A stretch of DNA of 64,000 bases from contig NZ_QYUK01000011.1 of assembly GCF_003590945.1 (NCBI RefSeq), positions 1,268,001-1,332,000 on the forward strand. Direction: 5' to 3'. Positions 41,572 through 51,535 of the stretch are shown here, in pieces. Within the stretch, counting starts at the first letter, position 1; the number at the start of each line of letters is the position of its first letter. The translations under genes and the position numbers were made by a program. Below the pieces are notes generated by a model. That model was not told the DNA's origin. It saw only the letters and a program-made list of their open reading frames with translations, and made no database searches. Origin of the DNA: Oleomonas cavernae. Its GTDB lineage: Bacteria; Pseudomonadota; Alphaproteobacteria; Zavarziniales; Zavarziniaceae.

Positions 41572-44381
41572 TTGACCGAACCCAATACTGCAGACCAGCC
41601 GGAGCCGCAGGACGAAGGCGGCGCCGTCCCCCCTGGCGGTGTCCCTCCGCGTCACGACATCGTGCCGATCTCCATCGAAGAGGAGATGCGCACCTCCTAC
41701 CTCTCCTATGCGATGAGCGTGATCGTGAGCCGGGCGCTGCCTGATGCGCGCGACGGCCTGAAGCCCGTGCATCGCCGCGTCCTCTACGCGATGAAAGAGG
41801 GCGGCTATGAGTGGAACAAGCCTTACCGCAAGTCGGCGCGCATCGTCGGCGAGGTGATGGGTAAATATCACCCGCACGGCGACTCGGCGATCTACATGGC
41901 CATGGTCCGGCTGGTCCAGCCGTTTTCGATGCGCCTGCCGCTGCTGGACGGGCAGGGCAATTTCGGCTCGATGGACGGCGATATGCCGGCCGCCATGCGA
42001 TACACCGAAATTCGCATGGGCAAGCCCGCTCATGCGCTGCTCGAGGATATCGACAAGGATACGGTCGATTTCCAGGGCACCTACGACAATTCGGAATTCG
42101 AGCCGGTGGTCCTGCCGGCGCGCTTTCCCAACCTGCTGGTCAACGGCGCGGGCGGCATCGCCGTCGGCATGGCAACCAACATCCCGCCGCACAATCTGCG
42201 CGACGTTATCGATGCCTGCCTGGCCTACATGGAAGACCCGAACATCTCGCTCGATGCCCTGATCGACATCGTGCAAGCGCCCGACTTCCCGACGGGCGGC
42301 CTGATCATCGGCGGCGGCGGCGCGCGCCTCGCGCTGCAAACAGGGCGCGGTTCGGTCCTGATGCGGGCACGCACGCATTTCGAGGAGATCCGCAAGGATC
42401 GCGAGGCGATCATCGCGACCGAGATCCCCTACCAGGTCAACAAGGCCACCCTGCTCGAGAAGATCGGCGAGGAGATGCGCTCCAAGCGCATCGAAGGCAT
42501 CGCCGAGGTGCGCGACGAATCCGACCGCGACGGCGTGCGCGTGGTGGTCGAGCTCAAGCGCGACGCGGTGGCCGATGTCGTGCTGAACCAGCTCTTCAAG
42601 CACACGCCGCTGCAGCAAAGCTTCGGCGTGCAGATGCTGGCGCTCAACCACGGCAAGCCCGAGTTGATGAACCTCAAGCAGCTGATCCACGCCTTCGTGG
42701 AATTCCGCGAGCAGGTCATCACGAGGCGCACCAAGTTCGAACTGAACAAGGCCCGCGACCGCGCCCATATCCTGGCCGGCCTGGCCGTCGCCGTCGCCAA
42801 TATCGACGAGGTGATCCGGGTCATCCGCACCTCGCCCGATCCGGCGAGCGCGCGCGAGGCCCTGATGGGCCGCGACTGGCCGGTGGCCTCGGTCGATGCC
42901 CTGCTGAAACTGGTCGAGGAGACCGGCCAGCAAGGCGCCGTCGACGGCACCTACCGCCTGACCGAGATCCAGGCCCGTGCCATCCTCGACCTGCGCCTGC
43001 AGCGCCTCACGGCGCTCGGCCGCGACGAGGTCGAGGCCGAGCTCAAGGAACTGGGCACCCGCATCATCTACCTGCTCAGCATCCTGCGCAGCCGCGACGT
43101 GCTCTACGGCATCATGAAGGACGAGCTGGTCGCGGTTAAGGCCGAGTTCGGCAACGCCCGCCGGACCGAGGTGGTGGCCTATACCGGCGACCTCGAAGAC
43201 GAGGACCTGATCCAGCGCGAGGACATGATCGTCACCGTCAGCCATGGCGGTTACATCAAGCGCGTGCCGTTGTCGGCCTATCGGGCGCAGCGCCGCGGCG
43301 GCAAGGGCAAGGTCGGCATGTCGACGCGCGACGAGGATTTCGTCAGCCGCGTCTTCGTCGCCAATACCCATACGCCCGTGCTGTTCTTCTCGTCGCGCGG
43401 CATCGCCTATCAGATGAAGGTCTGGCGCCTGCCCGAAGGGGCCCCCAGGCCCGGGGCAAGGCCCTGGTGAACCTGCTGCCCCTGGAAGCGGGCGAGCGCA
43501 TCGCCACCGTCATGCCGATGCCCGAGGACGAGGAAAGCTGGGCCCGCCTGCACGTCGTCTTCGTGACCAGGAAGGGCAATATCCGCCGCAACGCCCTGTC
43601 CGACTTCGTCGATGTCCGCGCCAACGGCAAGATCGCCATGAAGTTCGAGGGCGAGGATGCCGACGACGAGCTGATCGCCGTGGCGCCCTGCGACGAAGGC
43701 CAGGACATCCTGCTGGCCGTCGATAGCGGCCGCGCCATCCGCTTCCCCGTGGGCGAGGTGCGCGAGTTCGCCAGCCGCCATTCGACCGGCGTGCGCGGCA
43801 TCCGCCTAGACGAGGGGGCAAAGGTCGTCGACATGTGCCTGCTGGGCCATGTCGAGGCGGAGCCGGCCGAGTTGCGGGCCTATCTCAAGGCTGCCCGCAA
43901 GGCTGCCGCTGGTGGCGATGAAGAGATCGCCGACGTTGCTGTCGACGACGAGGAGGAGGGCGGCGAGGACGGCGCGGAAGTGGCCCTGTCGGACGAGCGT
44001 TTCGCCGAGCTTCAGGCACGCGAGGAGTTCCTGCTGACCGTGACCGAGAACGGTTACGGCAAGCGCAGTTCGGCCTATGAATACCGGCTGACGCGGCGCG
44101 GCGGCAAGGGCATCATCGCGATCCAGACCTCGGCCCGGAACGGCAATCTGACCGCGGCTTTCCCGGTCACCGACCGTGACCAGGTCATGCTGGTCACCGA
44201 CGGCGGCCAGGTCATCCGCTGCCCCGTGCACGACGTGCGCGTGGCCAGCCGCAATACCCAGGGTGTCACCCTGTTCCGCACCGCCAAGGACGAGCATGTC
44301 GTCTCGGTCACCCGGATCGAAGACGGGATGGACGACGACGAGATCGAGGGCGAAACGGGCGAGGGGGCAACCGAAGCATGA
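41572..44381 (+). CDS. gyrA: DNA gyrase subunit A (apparent frameshift; Met at quinolone position 87)
   Basis: GyrA is the DNA breakage-reunion subunit of gyrase. The N-terminal domain reads [40 protein letters not shown] and [24 protein letters not shown]. The catalytic-Tyr region is [10 protein letters not shown], and beta-pinwheel repeats with the GyrA box (QRRGGKGK) follow. The frame breaks in C5 43442-43446; one more C gives [15 protein letters not shown]. Length after repair is about 936 residues. The start is TTG 41572, since an in-frame stop lies at 41533 and no ATG precedes it. Against E. coli numbering, Ser83 is kept but Asp87 is Met. Its TGA overlaps the coaD ATG. Confidence 0.95.
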
Positions 44382-44889
44382 CCCGCATCGGCGTCTATCC
44401 CGGCACCTTCGACCCGCCGACGCTTGGCCATCACGACATCATCCGCCGGGGGCCAAGCTGGTCGACCGGCTGGTGGTGGGCATCGGGGTCAATTCCGGCA
44501 AGTCACCGTTCTTCAGTTTCGAGGAACGCATGGACATGATGAACGAGATCGTCACCGATCTGGCCGACGAGCCCGGCATCGGCGCGATCGACGTGGTGCC
44601 GTTCAAGGGCCTGGTGGTCGATTTCGCCCGCGCCAACCAGGCGACGGTGCTGCTGCGCGGCCTGCGCTCGGGCACCGATTTCGACTACGAGTTCCAGATG
44701 ACGGGCATGAACGCCACCATGGCGCCGGAGGTCGAGACCGTGTTCCTGATGGCCGATCTGGTGCACCAGGCGATCGCCTCCAGCCTGGTGAAGGATGTCG
44801 CCCGCCTGGGCGGCAATTTCGCCGCATTCGTGCCGCCTTCTGTGGCCCGGCGGCTGACCGCCAAGCTCGAAAGCCTGAAGTCGGCCTGA
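44378..44889 (+). CDS. coaD: Pantetheine-phosphate adenylyltransferase (apparent frameshift)
   Basis: CoaD makes dephospho-CoA from 4'-phosphopantetheine and ATP. The start [25 protein letters not shown] has the T-x-G-H nucleotidyl-transfer motif. The rest (FFSFEERMDMMNEI, LLRGLRSGTDFDYEFQMTGMN and LVKDVARLGGNFAAFVPPSV) is standard. The G5 run 44448-44452 must have one more G to read RRGAKLVDRLVVGI. Repaired length is about 170 residues. ATG overlaps the gyrA stop (ATGA). Confidence 0.93.
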
Positions 44890-44932
44890 CGGCCGATCCT
44901 CTTTACCCGAGACCTACCACAGGAGTTGGGGT

Positions 44933-45472
44933 ATGAAGCGCCTGTTTGCATTCCTTTTAGCGATGTTTGCCATGACAACGACTGCCTCCGCCGCGACCGA
45001 TCCCGAAAACACGCTGCTCCTGCAGCTCAAGGACGGCACGGTCGTCATCGAGCTGCGCCCGGACCTGGCGCCCCAGCACGTTGCCCGCATCAAGGAGCTG
45101 ACCCGCCAGGGCTTCTATGACGGCATCGTGTTCCACCGCGTGATCGAGGGCTTCATGGCCCAGACCGGCGATCCCACCGGCACCGGCACCGGCGGCTCGG
45201 GCAAGAAGCTGCGCGCCGAATTCACCCAGGAGCCGTTCCTGCGCGGCACGGTGGGCATGGCCCGCTCGCAGAGCCCCGACAGCGGCGACAGCCAGTTCTT
45301 CATCTGCTTCCAGCCCTCGCGCTTCCTCGACGGCCAGTACACGGTGTTCGGCCGGGTCGTCTCGGGCATGGAATTCGTCGACAAGATCAAGCGTGGCCAG
45401 GGCCAGTCGGGCACCGTCGCCCCGCCGCCGGACAAGATCGTCTCGATGAAGGTCCAGGCCGACGTGAAGTAA
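44933..45472 (+). CDS. Exported cyclophilin-type peptidyl-prolyl isomerase
   Basis: This is a 179-residue cyclophilin catalysing proline cis-trans isomerisation, probably in the periplasm. It has a signal peptide (MKRLFAFLLAMFAMTTTASAA) and the cyclophilin core FYDGIVFHRVIEGFMAQTGDPTGTGTGGSG, with GDSQFFICFQPSRFLDGQYTVFGRVVSGM. AGGAG lies 8 to 9 bases before the ATG. It sits between coaD and queA, a usual alphaproteobacterial order. Confidence 0.93.
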   Translation: MKRLFAFLLAMFAMTTTASAATDPENTLLLQLKDGTVVIELRPDLAPQHVARIKELTRQGFYDGIVFHRVIEGFMAQTGDPTGTGTGGSGKKLRAEFTQEPFLRGTVGMARSQSPDSGDSQFFICFQPSRFLDGQYTVFGRVVSGMEFVDKIKRGQGQSGTVAPPPDKIVSMKVQADVK

Positions 45473-45479
45473 ATGGCGA

Positions 45480-45615
45480 GCCCTCTCCGCCCTCAGGGGG
45501 GAGAGGGTTGGGTGAGGTGGGCGCCGGCATAGAGTTCTATTCCACCGACCACCTCACCCTCCCGTTGCTTGACGCGACGGGCCCCTCCCTCTCCCCCGCA
45601 AGCGGCGGAGAGGGC
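45480..45615. repeat. 136-bp palindromic element between ppi and queA
   Basis: Outer arms GCCCTCTCCGCC (45480-45491) and GGCGGAGAGGGC (45604-45615) are perfect inverted repeats. Inner arms GGTGAGGTGG (45511-45520) and CCACCTCACC (45549-45558) are also perfect. It is non-coding and different in sequence from the GTCATCCC family. A MITE/REP-like origin is likely. Confidence 0.8.
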
Positions 45616-45632
45616 AAAGGTGCAGCACCCTC

Positions 45633-46673
45633 ATGAAAGTCGCCGATTTCGATTTCGACCTGCCGCCGGATCGGATCGCCGTTCGCCCGGCCGAGCCGCG
45701 GGAGAGCGCGCGCCTGCTGCGGATCACCGCCGACGGCCTGAGCGACCGCACCATCGGGGACCTGCCCGACCTGTTGCGTGCCGGCGACCTGCTGGTGGTC
45801 AACGACACCAAGGTGATCCCGGCGCGGCTGGTCGGTCGGATCGGCGAGGGGCGGGTCGAGGTCAACCTGATCCACGCCGTCGACGACCATACCTGGGAAT
45901 GCTTGGCGCGGCCGGGCAAACGCTTTCGCCCCGGCAGCACGGTCGTGTTCGGCGCGCTTGTCGCCCACATCATCGCCAAGGCCGAGGACGGCACCATCAC
46001 CCTGTCTTTCGATGTGGCGGGGGCGGCCTTGATGGCGGCGCTGGACCGGGTCGGCACCATGCCCCTGCCGCCCTATATCGCGCGCAAGCGCGAACCCGAC
46101 GACCAGGATCGCACCGACTATCAAACAGCCTTTGCCGAGCGCACCGGCGCTGTCGCGGCGCCCACGGCCGGCCTGCACCTGACCCCGACCATGCTGGGCC
46201 GGCTCGACGCGATGGGGGTCGAGCGGGTGGCGGTGACCTTGCACGTGGGGGCAGGGACCTTCCTGCCGGTCAAGGTCGACGATACCGACGATCACAGGAT
46301 GCACGCCGAATGGGGCGAGGTGAGTGCCCATGCCGCCGCGCGCATCAATGCCGCCCGTGCCGCCGGCAAGCGGATCGTGGCCCTGGGCACCACGGCCCTG
46401 CGCCTGATCGAAAGTGCGGCGACGCCGGCCGGTACCGTGGCGCCTTTCGGGGCCTGGACGGATATCTTTATCACGCCAGGCTACCGCTTCCGCACCGCCG
46501 ACCTGCTGCTGACCAATTTCCATCTGCCGCAATCGACCCTGTTCATGCTGGTCTCGGCCTTTGCCGGGACGGCGCGCATGAAGGCGGCCTATGCCCATGC
46601 CGTTGCCCAAGGGTATCGTTTCTATTCCTATGGCGATGCCTGCCTGATCGACCGAGTGGATCCTGGCTCATGA
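45633..46673 (+). CDS. queA: S-adenosylmethionine:tRNA ribosyltransferase-isomerase
   Basis: QueA adds the epoxycyclopentanediol ring in queuosine synthesis. The 346-residue product starts [29 protein letters not shown]. It has [43 protein letters not shown] and [17 protein letters not shown], all typical. Its TGA overlaps the tgt ATG (ATGA). With tgt it completes two steps of the queuosine pathway. Confidence 0.96.
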   Translation: MKVADFDFDLPPDRIAVRPAEPRESARLLRITADGLSDRTIGDLPDLLRAGDLLVVNDTKVIPARLVGRIGEGRVEVNLIHAVDDHTWECLARPGKRFRPGSTVVFGALVAHIIAKAEDGTITLSFDVAGAALMAALDRVGTMPLPPYIARKREPDDQDRTDYQTAFAERTGAVAAPTAGLHLTPTMLGRLDAMGVERVAVTLHVGAGTFLPVKVDDTDDHRMHAEWGEVSAHAAARINAARAAGKRIVALGTTALRLIESAATPAGTVAPFGAWTDIFITPGYRFRTADLLLTNFHLPQSTLFMLVSAFAGTARMKAAYAHAVAQGYRFYSYGDACLIDRVDPGS

Positions 46674-47797
46674 CCGCGACCGATTTCCGTTTCCATGTCG
46701 AGGCGCGCGACGGGGCCGCCCGGGTCGGCAATATCCGCACGGGGCGCGGTGTGATCCGCACGCCGGCCTTCATGCCGGTGGGCACGGCCGCGACGGTCAA
46801 GGCGGTGCCGCCCGAGGCGGTGCGCAAGGCCGGCGCCGACATCCTGCTGGGCAATACCTATCACCTGATGCTGCGGCCGGGGGCAGAGCGGGTGGCCGGC
46901 CTGGGCGGGCTGCACAAGTTCATGAACTGGCCCCACCCGATCCTGACCGATTCCGGCGGCTTCCAGGTCATGTCGCTGGCTTCCCTGCGCAAGATCACCG
47001 AGGAGGGTGTCGCCTTCCGCTCGCATCACGACGGCAGCGCTCACGCCATGTCGCCGGAGCGATCCATCGAGATCCAGCGCCTGCTCGATTCCGACATCGC
47101 CATGCAGCTCGACGAATGCGTCGCCCTGCCGGCCAGTCGCGAGGAAACCGCCCGGGCGATGCAGCTCTCCCTGCGCTGGGCCCGGCGATCGAAGGCAGCC
47201 TTCGAGGCCAGCGCGCCGCCGCCGGGCCGGGCGCTGTTCGGCATCGTGCAGGGGGGCACCGAGCAGGACCTGCGGCAGGAATCGGCGCAGGGCCTGATCG
47301 AGATCGGTTTTCCCGGCTACGCCCTGGGCGGCCTGGCAGTGGGCGAGCCGCAGGCGGTGATGTTCGAGGTCATCGCCGCCACCACCCCGCACCTGCCGCA
47401 GGAGCGGCCGCGCTACCTGATGGGGGTGGGCAAGCCCGCCGATATTGTCGGCGCCGTCGCCCGCGGCATCGACATGTTCGACTGCGTCATCCCCACCAGG
47501 TCCGGCCGCAACGGCCAAGCCTTCACCCGGCAGGGCGCCGTCAACATCCGTAACGCGAAATACGCCGATGAGCCGCGGCCGCTGGACGACAAGTGCCGCT
47601 GCCCGGCCTGCCGGGACTACTCCGCCGCCTATATCCACCACCTGGTACGGTCGAGCGAGATCCTGGGCGCCACCTTGATGACCGCGCACAACCTGACCTA
47701 TTACCAGGATTTGATGGCCGGGCTGCGCACGGCGATCCGGCGCGGGCAACTCGCCGCCTTCGTCGCGGATTTCGAGACCGGCGCCGCCGACTATTAG
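46670..47797 (+). CDS. tgt: tRNA-guanine transglycosylase
   Basis: Tgt exchanges the wobble guanine for preQ1 in Asp/Asn/His/Tyr tRNAs. The 375-residue product has [49 protein letters not shown] (catalytic Asp region) and [21 protein letters not shown] (nucleophile Asp). The zinc site is [17 protein letters not shown]. It overlaps queA by 4 bp and is followed 103 bp later by tRNA-Lys. Confidence 0.97.
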   Translation: MTATDFRFHVEARDGAARVGNIRTGRGVIRTPAFMPVGTAATVKAVPPEAVRKAGADILLGNTYHLMLRPGAERVAGLGGLHKFMNWPHPILTDSGGFQVMSLASLRKITEEGVAFRSHHDGSAHAMSPERSIEIQRLLDSDIAMQLDECVALPASREETARAMQLSLRWARRSKAAFEASAPPPGRALFGIVQGGTEQDLRQESAQGLIEIGFPGYALGGLAVGEPQAVMFEVIAATTPHLPQERPRYLMGVGKPADIVGAVARGIDMFDCVIPTRSGRNGQAFTRQGAVNIRNAKYADEPRPLDDKCRCPACRDYSAAYIHHLVRSSEILGATLMTAHNLTYYQDLMAGLRTAIRRGQLAAFVADFETGAADY

Positions 47798-47816
47798 TAA
47801 AGCAGGCGAGGGGCTA

Positions 47817-47846
47817 TTGACCCCGGGGTAGCCACCCCTCTAAGGT
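47817..47846 (+). promoter_or_regulatory. Candidate tRNA-Lys promoter
   Basis: TTGACC (47817-47822) and TAAGGT (47841-47846) are 18 bp apart, about 55 bp before the mature tRNA. A GAGGGGCTA/TAGCCACCCCTC dyad overlaps the elements and may be the tgt terminator. Only the -35 is strong. Confidence 0.4.
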
Positions 47847-47900
47847 GCGCGCCGCGGCCGAGTCGACTATCGTTCGAAGCCGTATGTCCCAATTTGGTGA

Positions 47901-47976
47901 GAGCCGGTAGCTCAGTCGGTAGAGCACGAGACTTTTAATCTTGGGGTCAAGGGTTCGATTCCCTTCCGGCTCACCA
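47901..47976 (+). tRNA. tRNA-Lys (anticodon TTT)
   Basis: The acceptor stem GAGCCGG/CCGGCTC and D arm GCTCAGTCGGTAGAGC are present. The anticodon stem-loop CGAGA-CTTTTAA-TCTTG gives anticodon TTT. The T arm AAGGG-TTCGATT-CCCTT is standard. The 3' ACCA is encoded. It reads AAA/AAG codons. No integrase or other att-like remnant is next to it. Confidence 0.97.
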
Positions 47977-48119
47977 AATGCCCGGCGGCCGGCCTATCGC
48001 CGCCGAATTGACCCAAGTCGCCCAGATCCCGCAATCTTGGTTTCTTTTTCTCGCCAGCGGACTCCCTGCTGGTGTATTTGTGGTCAATAGATGATTCGAC
48101 TTGTTCAAGGGGCATGGGG

Positions 48120-48839
48120 ATGTCGTCGACCCGTATTGCATTCGCGGCGTTGACTGTCGCTCTGGGGTTGCAGGCCTGTTCGATGTTTGGGGGCAAGCCC
48201 GAAGAAGCAGCAGTGACCGCGCCGCCGCCCGCGCCTGTCGCGGTGGCACCTGTCATACCTGAAATCACCGGCCCGTTGGTTGCCGGCGGGCCGCCGATGC
48301 CCAGCCGCAAGCCGACGGCCGCCGCCGGCACCACCGTGGCAATGCCGCGGCCAGCGCTCCCGGCCCTGCCGGTCGCCCCTGGCGCGCCCAAGATCGGCCC
48401 CGGCAACCAGATCCAGGCCGATGTCGTCGCCCCCACCATCTGCCGCAAACCGGCCGAGGTTTCCGCCGACGATGTCCGCCGACTGCAGACCGAGCTGATG
48501 GTGGCGGCCTTGCGCTGCCACAAGAATCCCGACTTGAAGATCGCCGACAAGTACAATGCCTTCGTGCGCAAGTTCTCGCCCGAGATGGTCAAGCAGACCA
48601 AGGCGTTGCAGGCCCTGTTCAAGCGCCAGTTCGGCACGGCCTACATGAAGCAGTTCGACATCTACGTGACCGCCCTGGCGAACGAAATTTCCCAGCGCGG
48701 CGGCAAGACGTACGACTATTGCAAGGTGGCTGACGGCCTGCTCGACAAGGTCAATGCCGTGAAGGCCGAAGAACTCGGCACCTTCTCGGCGACCGCGCCG
48801 ATGGTCGTGCGCAGTTCCTTGAACGGCAAGACCTGCTGA
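48120..48839 (+). CDS. Hypothetical lipoprotein
   Basis: The 239-residue product starts MSSTRIAFAALTVALGLQAC, with lipobox LQAC at Cys20. A Pro/Ala/Val-rich tether follows, and then a helical C-terminal domain (SADDVRRLQTELMVAALRCHKNPDLKIADKYNAFVRKFSPEMVKQTKALQALF, then YDYCKVADGLLDKV) with further cysteines. No family is recognised. AGGGG 7 bases upstream supports ATG 48120; ATG 48114 is an alternative. Confidence 0.78.
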   Translation: MSSTRIAFAALTVALGLQACSMFGGKPEEAAVTAPPPAPVAVAPVIPEITGPLVAGGPPMPSRKPTAAAGTTVAMPRPALPALPVAPGAPKIGPGNQIQADVVAPTICRKPAEVSADDVRRLQTELMVAALRCHKNPDLKIADKYNAFVRKFSPEMVKQTKALQALFKRQFGTAYMKQFDIYVTALANEISQRGGKTYDYCKVADGLLDKVNAVKAEELGTFSATAPMVVRSSLNGKTC

Positions 48840-48880
48840 ACTTCGGTACCCTGCCCGGCCGGTATTCTCGGAGCCAGTAT

Positions 48881-48960
48881 CGTCATCCCGGCGTAGGCCG
48901 GGTTCCATCGTAGGGCAGCACGAGATGTCACAATGGATTCCGGCCTTCGCCGGAATGACG
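48881..48960. repeat. 80-bp palindromic element, diverged copy
   Basis: Arms 48881-48908 and 48933-48960 are inverted repeats with four mismatches, ending CGTCATCCCGGCG and CGGAATGACG. The right arm equals those of the copies at 24.5 and 60.5 kb. It lies between the lipoprotein and the convergent OmpA gene. Confidence 0.88.
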
Positions 48961-49010
48961 GCAGTGGGCTGAACCTAAAATCCCAGCAATGCCAAGGTCT
49001 CGGCCTTTGC

Positions 49011-49047
49011 GCGCAAAGAAAAGGGCGCCGGGTTGCCCCGGCGCCCT
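49011..49047 (-). terminator. Intrinsic terminator of ompA copy 1
   Basis: On the minus strand GGGCGCCGGG-GCAA-CCCGGCGCCC is followed by TTTTCTTT, a strong hairpin plus U-rich tract just after the OmpA stop. It is almost identical to the terminator after copy 2. Confidence 0.9.
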
Positions 49048-49073
49048 CGATCCTGTGCCTGGATCGTGATGAA

Positions 49074-50090
49074 TTACATCACGATTTCGACGCGGCGGTT
49101 CTGCGGCTCACGGACGCCATCGGGGGTCGGGACGAGCGGGGCGCTCTCGCCCTTGCCGACGGTGGTGATGTTGGCGGCCGGAATGCCCAGACCGACCAGC
49201 ACCGTGGCAACCGCCTTGGCGCGCTTCAGCGACAGACCCTGGTTGTAGGCGGCCGAACCCGAACGGTCGGCGTGACCGGTCAGTTCGATGCGGGCGACGC
49301 CCAGCGACGAGGCTGCATTGGCCGCGTCCTGGATGATCGCCTGGGCTTCCGGGGTGATCGCGGTCGAGTTCCAGTCGAAGAACACGATGTACGACCGGGC
49401 ATCCGCCGGGGCGGGAGCCGGAGCCGCCGCCGGGGCCGGTTCGGCCATCGGCGCAGCGCCGGTGCCGAAGTTGTAGGTCAGGCCGGCCATGATGTTGTGC
49501 GTAGCATATTCGCTCTCGATCGTGCCGCCGCCCGGCGCGTCGAACTCGGGATCGAGCGTGGCGAAATAGCGGTAGTCGACGAACAGCGACAGGCCGCCGG
49601 TGACGGCAACCTTTACGCCGGCGATGCCCTGGTAAGCGAAGACCACGTCGTCATCGTCCACACGGGCACCAGGCACGCCGATGTCATTGGCGTATACCCA
49701 GGCAGCACCGATGCCGGCACCGATGTACGGGGTGAAGCGCGATGAATTCTCGAAGTCGTAGAGGGCGTTGATCATCACGGCGAGCGAGGACAGGTTGCCG
49801 TCCACATCGACCGTGGCGCCGCCCGACGAGATTTCGTCGGCTTCGTTGCGGCGATAGGTGACCTCGGCTTCGACGCGGGGACGGCCGAAGTCGTAGCCCA
49901 TGGCACCGCCGGCGGCCCAGCCGTTGTCGGTCGACAGTTCGCCGTCGGCGCCGCCCGAGCTGATCTCGAGATCAGGCTGAATGACATAGCCGCCGAAAGC
50001 ACTGAGGTAGGGGCCGACGCGATCCGCATGAGCGGCCGACGCGGCAACCATGAGCGCAGCAGCGCTGACGAGACCCAGGGTAATGCGCAT
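49074..50090 (-). CDS. OmpA-family outer-membrane protein, copy 1
   Basis: The 338-residue porin-like protein starts MRITLGLVSAAALMVAASAAHA (signal peptide). It has an N-terminal eight-stranded barrel (VGPYLSAFGGYVIQPDLEI through YEFATHNIMAGLTYNFGTG-like end), an Ala/Pro hinge and a C-terminal peptidoglycan-binding OmpA domain (YIVFFDWNSTAITPEAQAIIQDAANAA, IELTGHADRSGSAAYNQGLSLKRA). GGAGAAG precedes the ATG. Arms ATCGTGATG/CATCACGAT place the stop codon in a hairpin loop. Confidence 0.93.
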   Translation of the reverse strand: MRITLGLVSAAALMVAASAAHADRVGPYLSAFGGYVIQPDLEISSGGADGELSTDNGWAAGGAMGYDFGRPRVEAEVTYRRNEADEISSGGATVDVDGNLSSLAVMINALYDFENSSRFTPYIGAGIGAAWVYANDIGVPGARVDDDDVVFAYQGIAGVKVAVTGGLSLFVDYRYFATLDPEFDAPGGGTIESEYATHNIMAGLTYNFGTGAAPMAEPAPAAAPAPAPADARSYIVFFDWNSTAITPEAQAIIQDAANAASSLGVARIELTGHADRSGSAAYNQGLSLKRAKAVATVLVGLGIPAANITTVGKGESAPLVPTPDGVREPQNRRVEIVM

Positions 50091-50330
50091 TGTCTTCTCC
50101 GATTCGACTACGTTTTTGAACCTACCGCCGTCTTGGGAGCTTTCCAAGGCGGAACCGTGCCTAGATTTCCGGCAGGTCGGGCGCGAGGTCAACAACTCTC
50201 CGGCAAACTTTGCCTGGCCCGAGCCGGTCGCCGCCAAGTGTTGCTTCAATGCACCTGTTGGCGCGAATAACACAACTTAAAAGTGATTTATTCTCATGGT
50301 CCATCAAATTACAACGCGGGGTAGCCAGAA

Positions 50331-50363
50331 ACGGAAAAGGGCGCCGGGTTTCCCCGGCGCCCT
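50331..50363 (-). terminator. Intrinsic terminator of ompA copy 2
   Basis: On the minus strand the GGGCGCCGGG stem, a GAAA loop and CCCGGCGCCC are followed by TTTTCCG. It mirrors the terminator of copy 1 and shows that copy 2 is transcribed separately. Confidence 0.88.
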
Positions 50364-50389
50364 CGATCCCGTAGCTGGATCGTGATGAA

Positions 50390-51412
50390 TTACATCACGA
50401 TTTCGACGCGGCGGTTCTGCGGCTCGCGGACACCATCGGGGGTCGGGACGAGCGGGGCGCTCTCGCCCTTGCCGATGGTGGTGATGCCGGCGGCCGGGAC
50501 ACCCAGGCCGATCAGCACCTTCTTCACGGCATTGGCGCGACGCACCGAGAGGCCCTGGTTGTAGGCGGCCGAGCCCGAACGGTCGGCGTGACCGGTCAGT
50601 TCGATGCGCGAGACGCCCAGCGACGAGGCCGCATTGGCCGCATCCTGGATGATTGCCTGGGCTTCCGGGGTGATCGCGGTCGAGTTCCAGTCGAAGAACA
50701 CGATGTAGTTGCGGGCGACTTCGGCCGGCGGGGGCGCCACGGCCGGCGGGGTCGGCTCGGCGGTGACGATGCCGGTGCCGAGGTTGTAGGTCAGGCCCAC
50801 CATGAGGTTGTGGGTGGCGTATTCGGCATCCAGGTCAGGACCGGCGCCAGGCAGGTTGAAGCTGGGGTCGAGAGTCGCGAAATAGCGATAGTCGACGAAC
50901 AGCGACAGCCCCTCGGTGACGGCGACCTTCACACCGGCGATGCCCTGGTAGGCGAAGACGACGTCGGTGTCGTTCAGGAAAACGGGGCCGGGGTCCACAC
51001 GGCCGTCAGCCGCGTCGATCACCCCGACACCGATACCGGCGCCGAGGTAGGGCGTGAAGCGCGACGAGTTGGTAAAGTCGTAGAACGCGTTCAGCATGAC
51101 CGCCAGCGCCGAGACATGACCCGCCAGCGGGGCGGAGGCACCGCCGGCGCTGATCCGGTCGTTTTCGTTGCGACGATAGCTGACTTCTGCTTCGAGGCGG
51201 GGGCCGCCCCAGTCGTAACCGAAGGCGACGCCGCCGGCCCAACCGTCATCGAATTCCGCCTCGGCGCTGGCGGTCCCGACCTCGAGGTCGGCGTCCTGCA
51301 GAATGACATAGCCGCCGAAGACGCTGCCGTAAGGGCCGACCCGCTCGGCATGAGCGGCGGCACCGGCGACCATGATCGCGGCGGCGCTAACGAGTCCCAA
51401 GGTAATGCGCAT
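50390..51412 (-). CDS. OmpA-family outer-membrane protein, copy 2
   Basis: This 340-residue protein is close to copy 1: signal MRITLGLVSAAAIMVAGAAAHA, barrel with YRRNENDRISAGGASAP and SLFVDYRYFATLDPSF, and the same OmpA domain (TGHADRSGSAAYNQGLSVRRA, ending QNRRVEIVM). GGAGATACCT precedes the ATG. The stop lies in the loop of an ATCGTGATG/CATCACGAT hairpin. It is a recent tandem paralog. Confidence 0.93.
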   Translation of the reverse strand: MRITLGLVSAAAIMVAGAAAHAERVGPYGSVFGGYVILQDADLEVGTASAEAEFDDGWAGGVAFGYDWGGPRLEAEVSYRRNENDRISAGGASAPLAGHVSALAVMLNAFYDFTNSSRFTPYLGAGIGVGVIDAADGRVDPGPVFLNDTDVVFAYQGIAGVKVAVTEGLSLFVDYRYFATLDPSFNLPGAGPDLDAEYATHNLMVGLTYNLGTGIVTAEPTPPAVAPPPAEVARNYIVFFDWNSTAITPEAQAIIQDAANAASSLGVSRIELTGHADRSGSAAYNQGLSVRRANAVKKVLIGLGVPAAGITTIGKGESAPLVPTPDGVREPQNRRVEIVM

Positions 51413-51535
51413 AGGTATCTCCGTTTCGATTCGTTTGGACTTCATCACATGACGTCGGCGCAGCCTGTTCAACTGCGCCGACGGTACTGGTTCACTTGAC
51501 GGCGGGCGAGTGGTCCACCTTTACCCGTCAATGTC

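Noticed and set aside
47901-48120. Integration site at the tRNA-Lys 3' end.
   Set aside because: No integrase, no second copy of the tRNA end and ordinary chromosomal genes on both sides.
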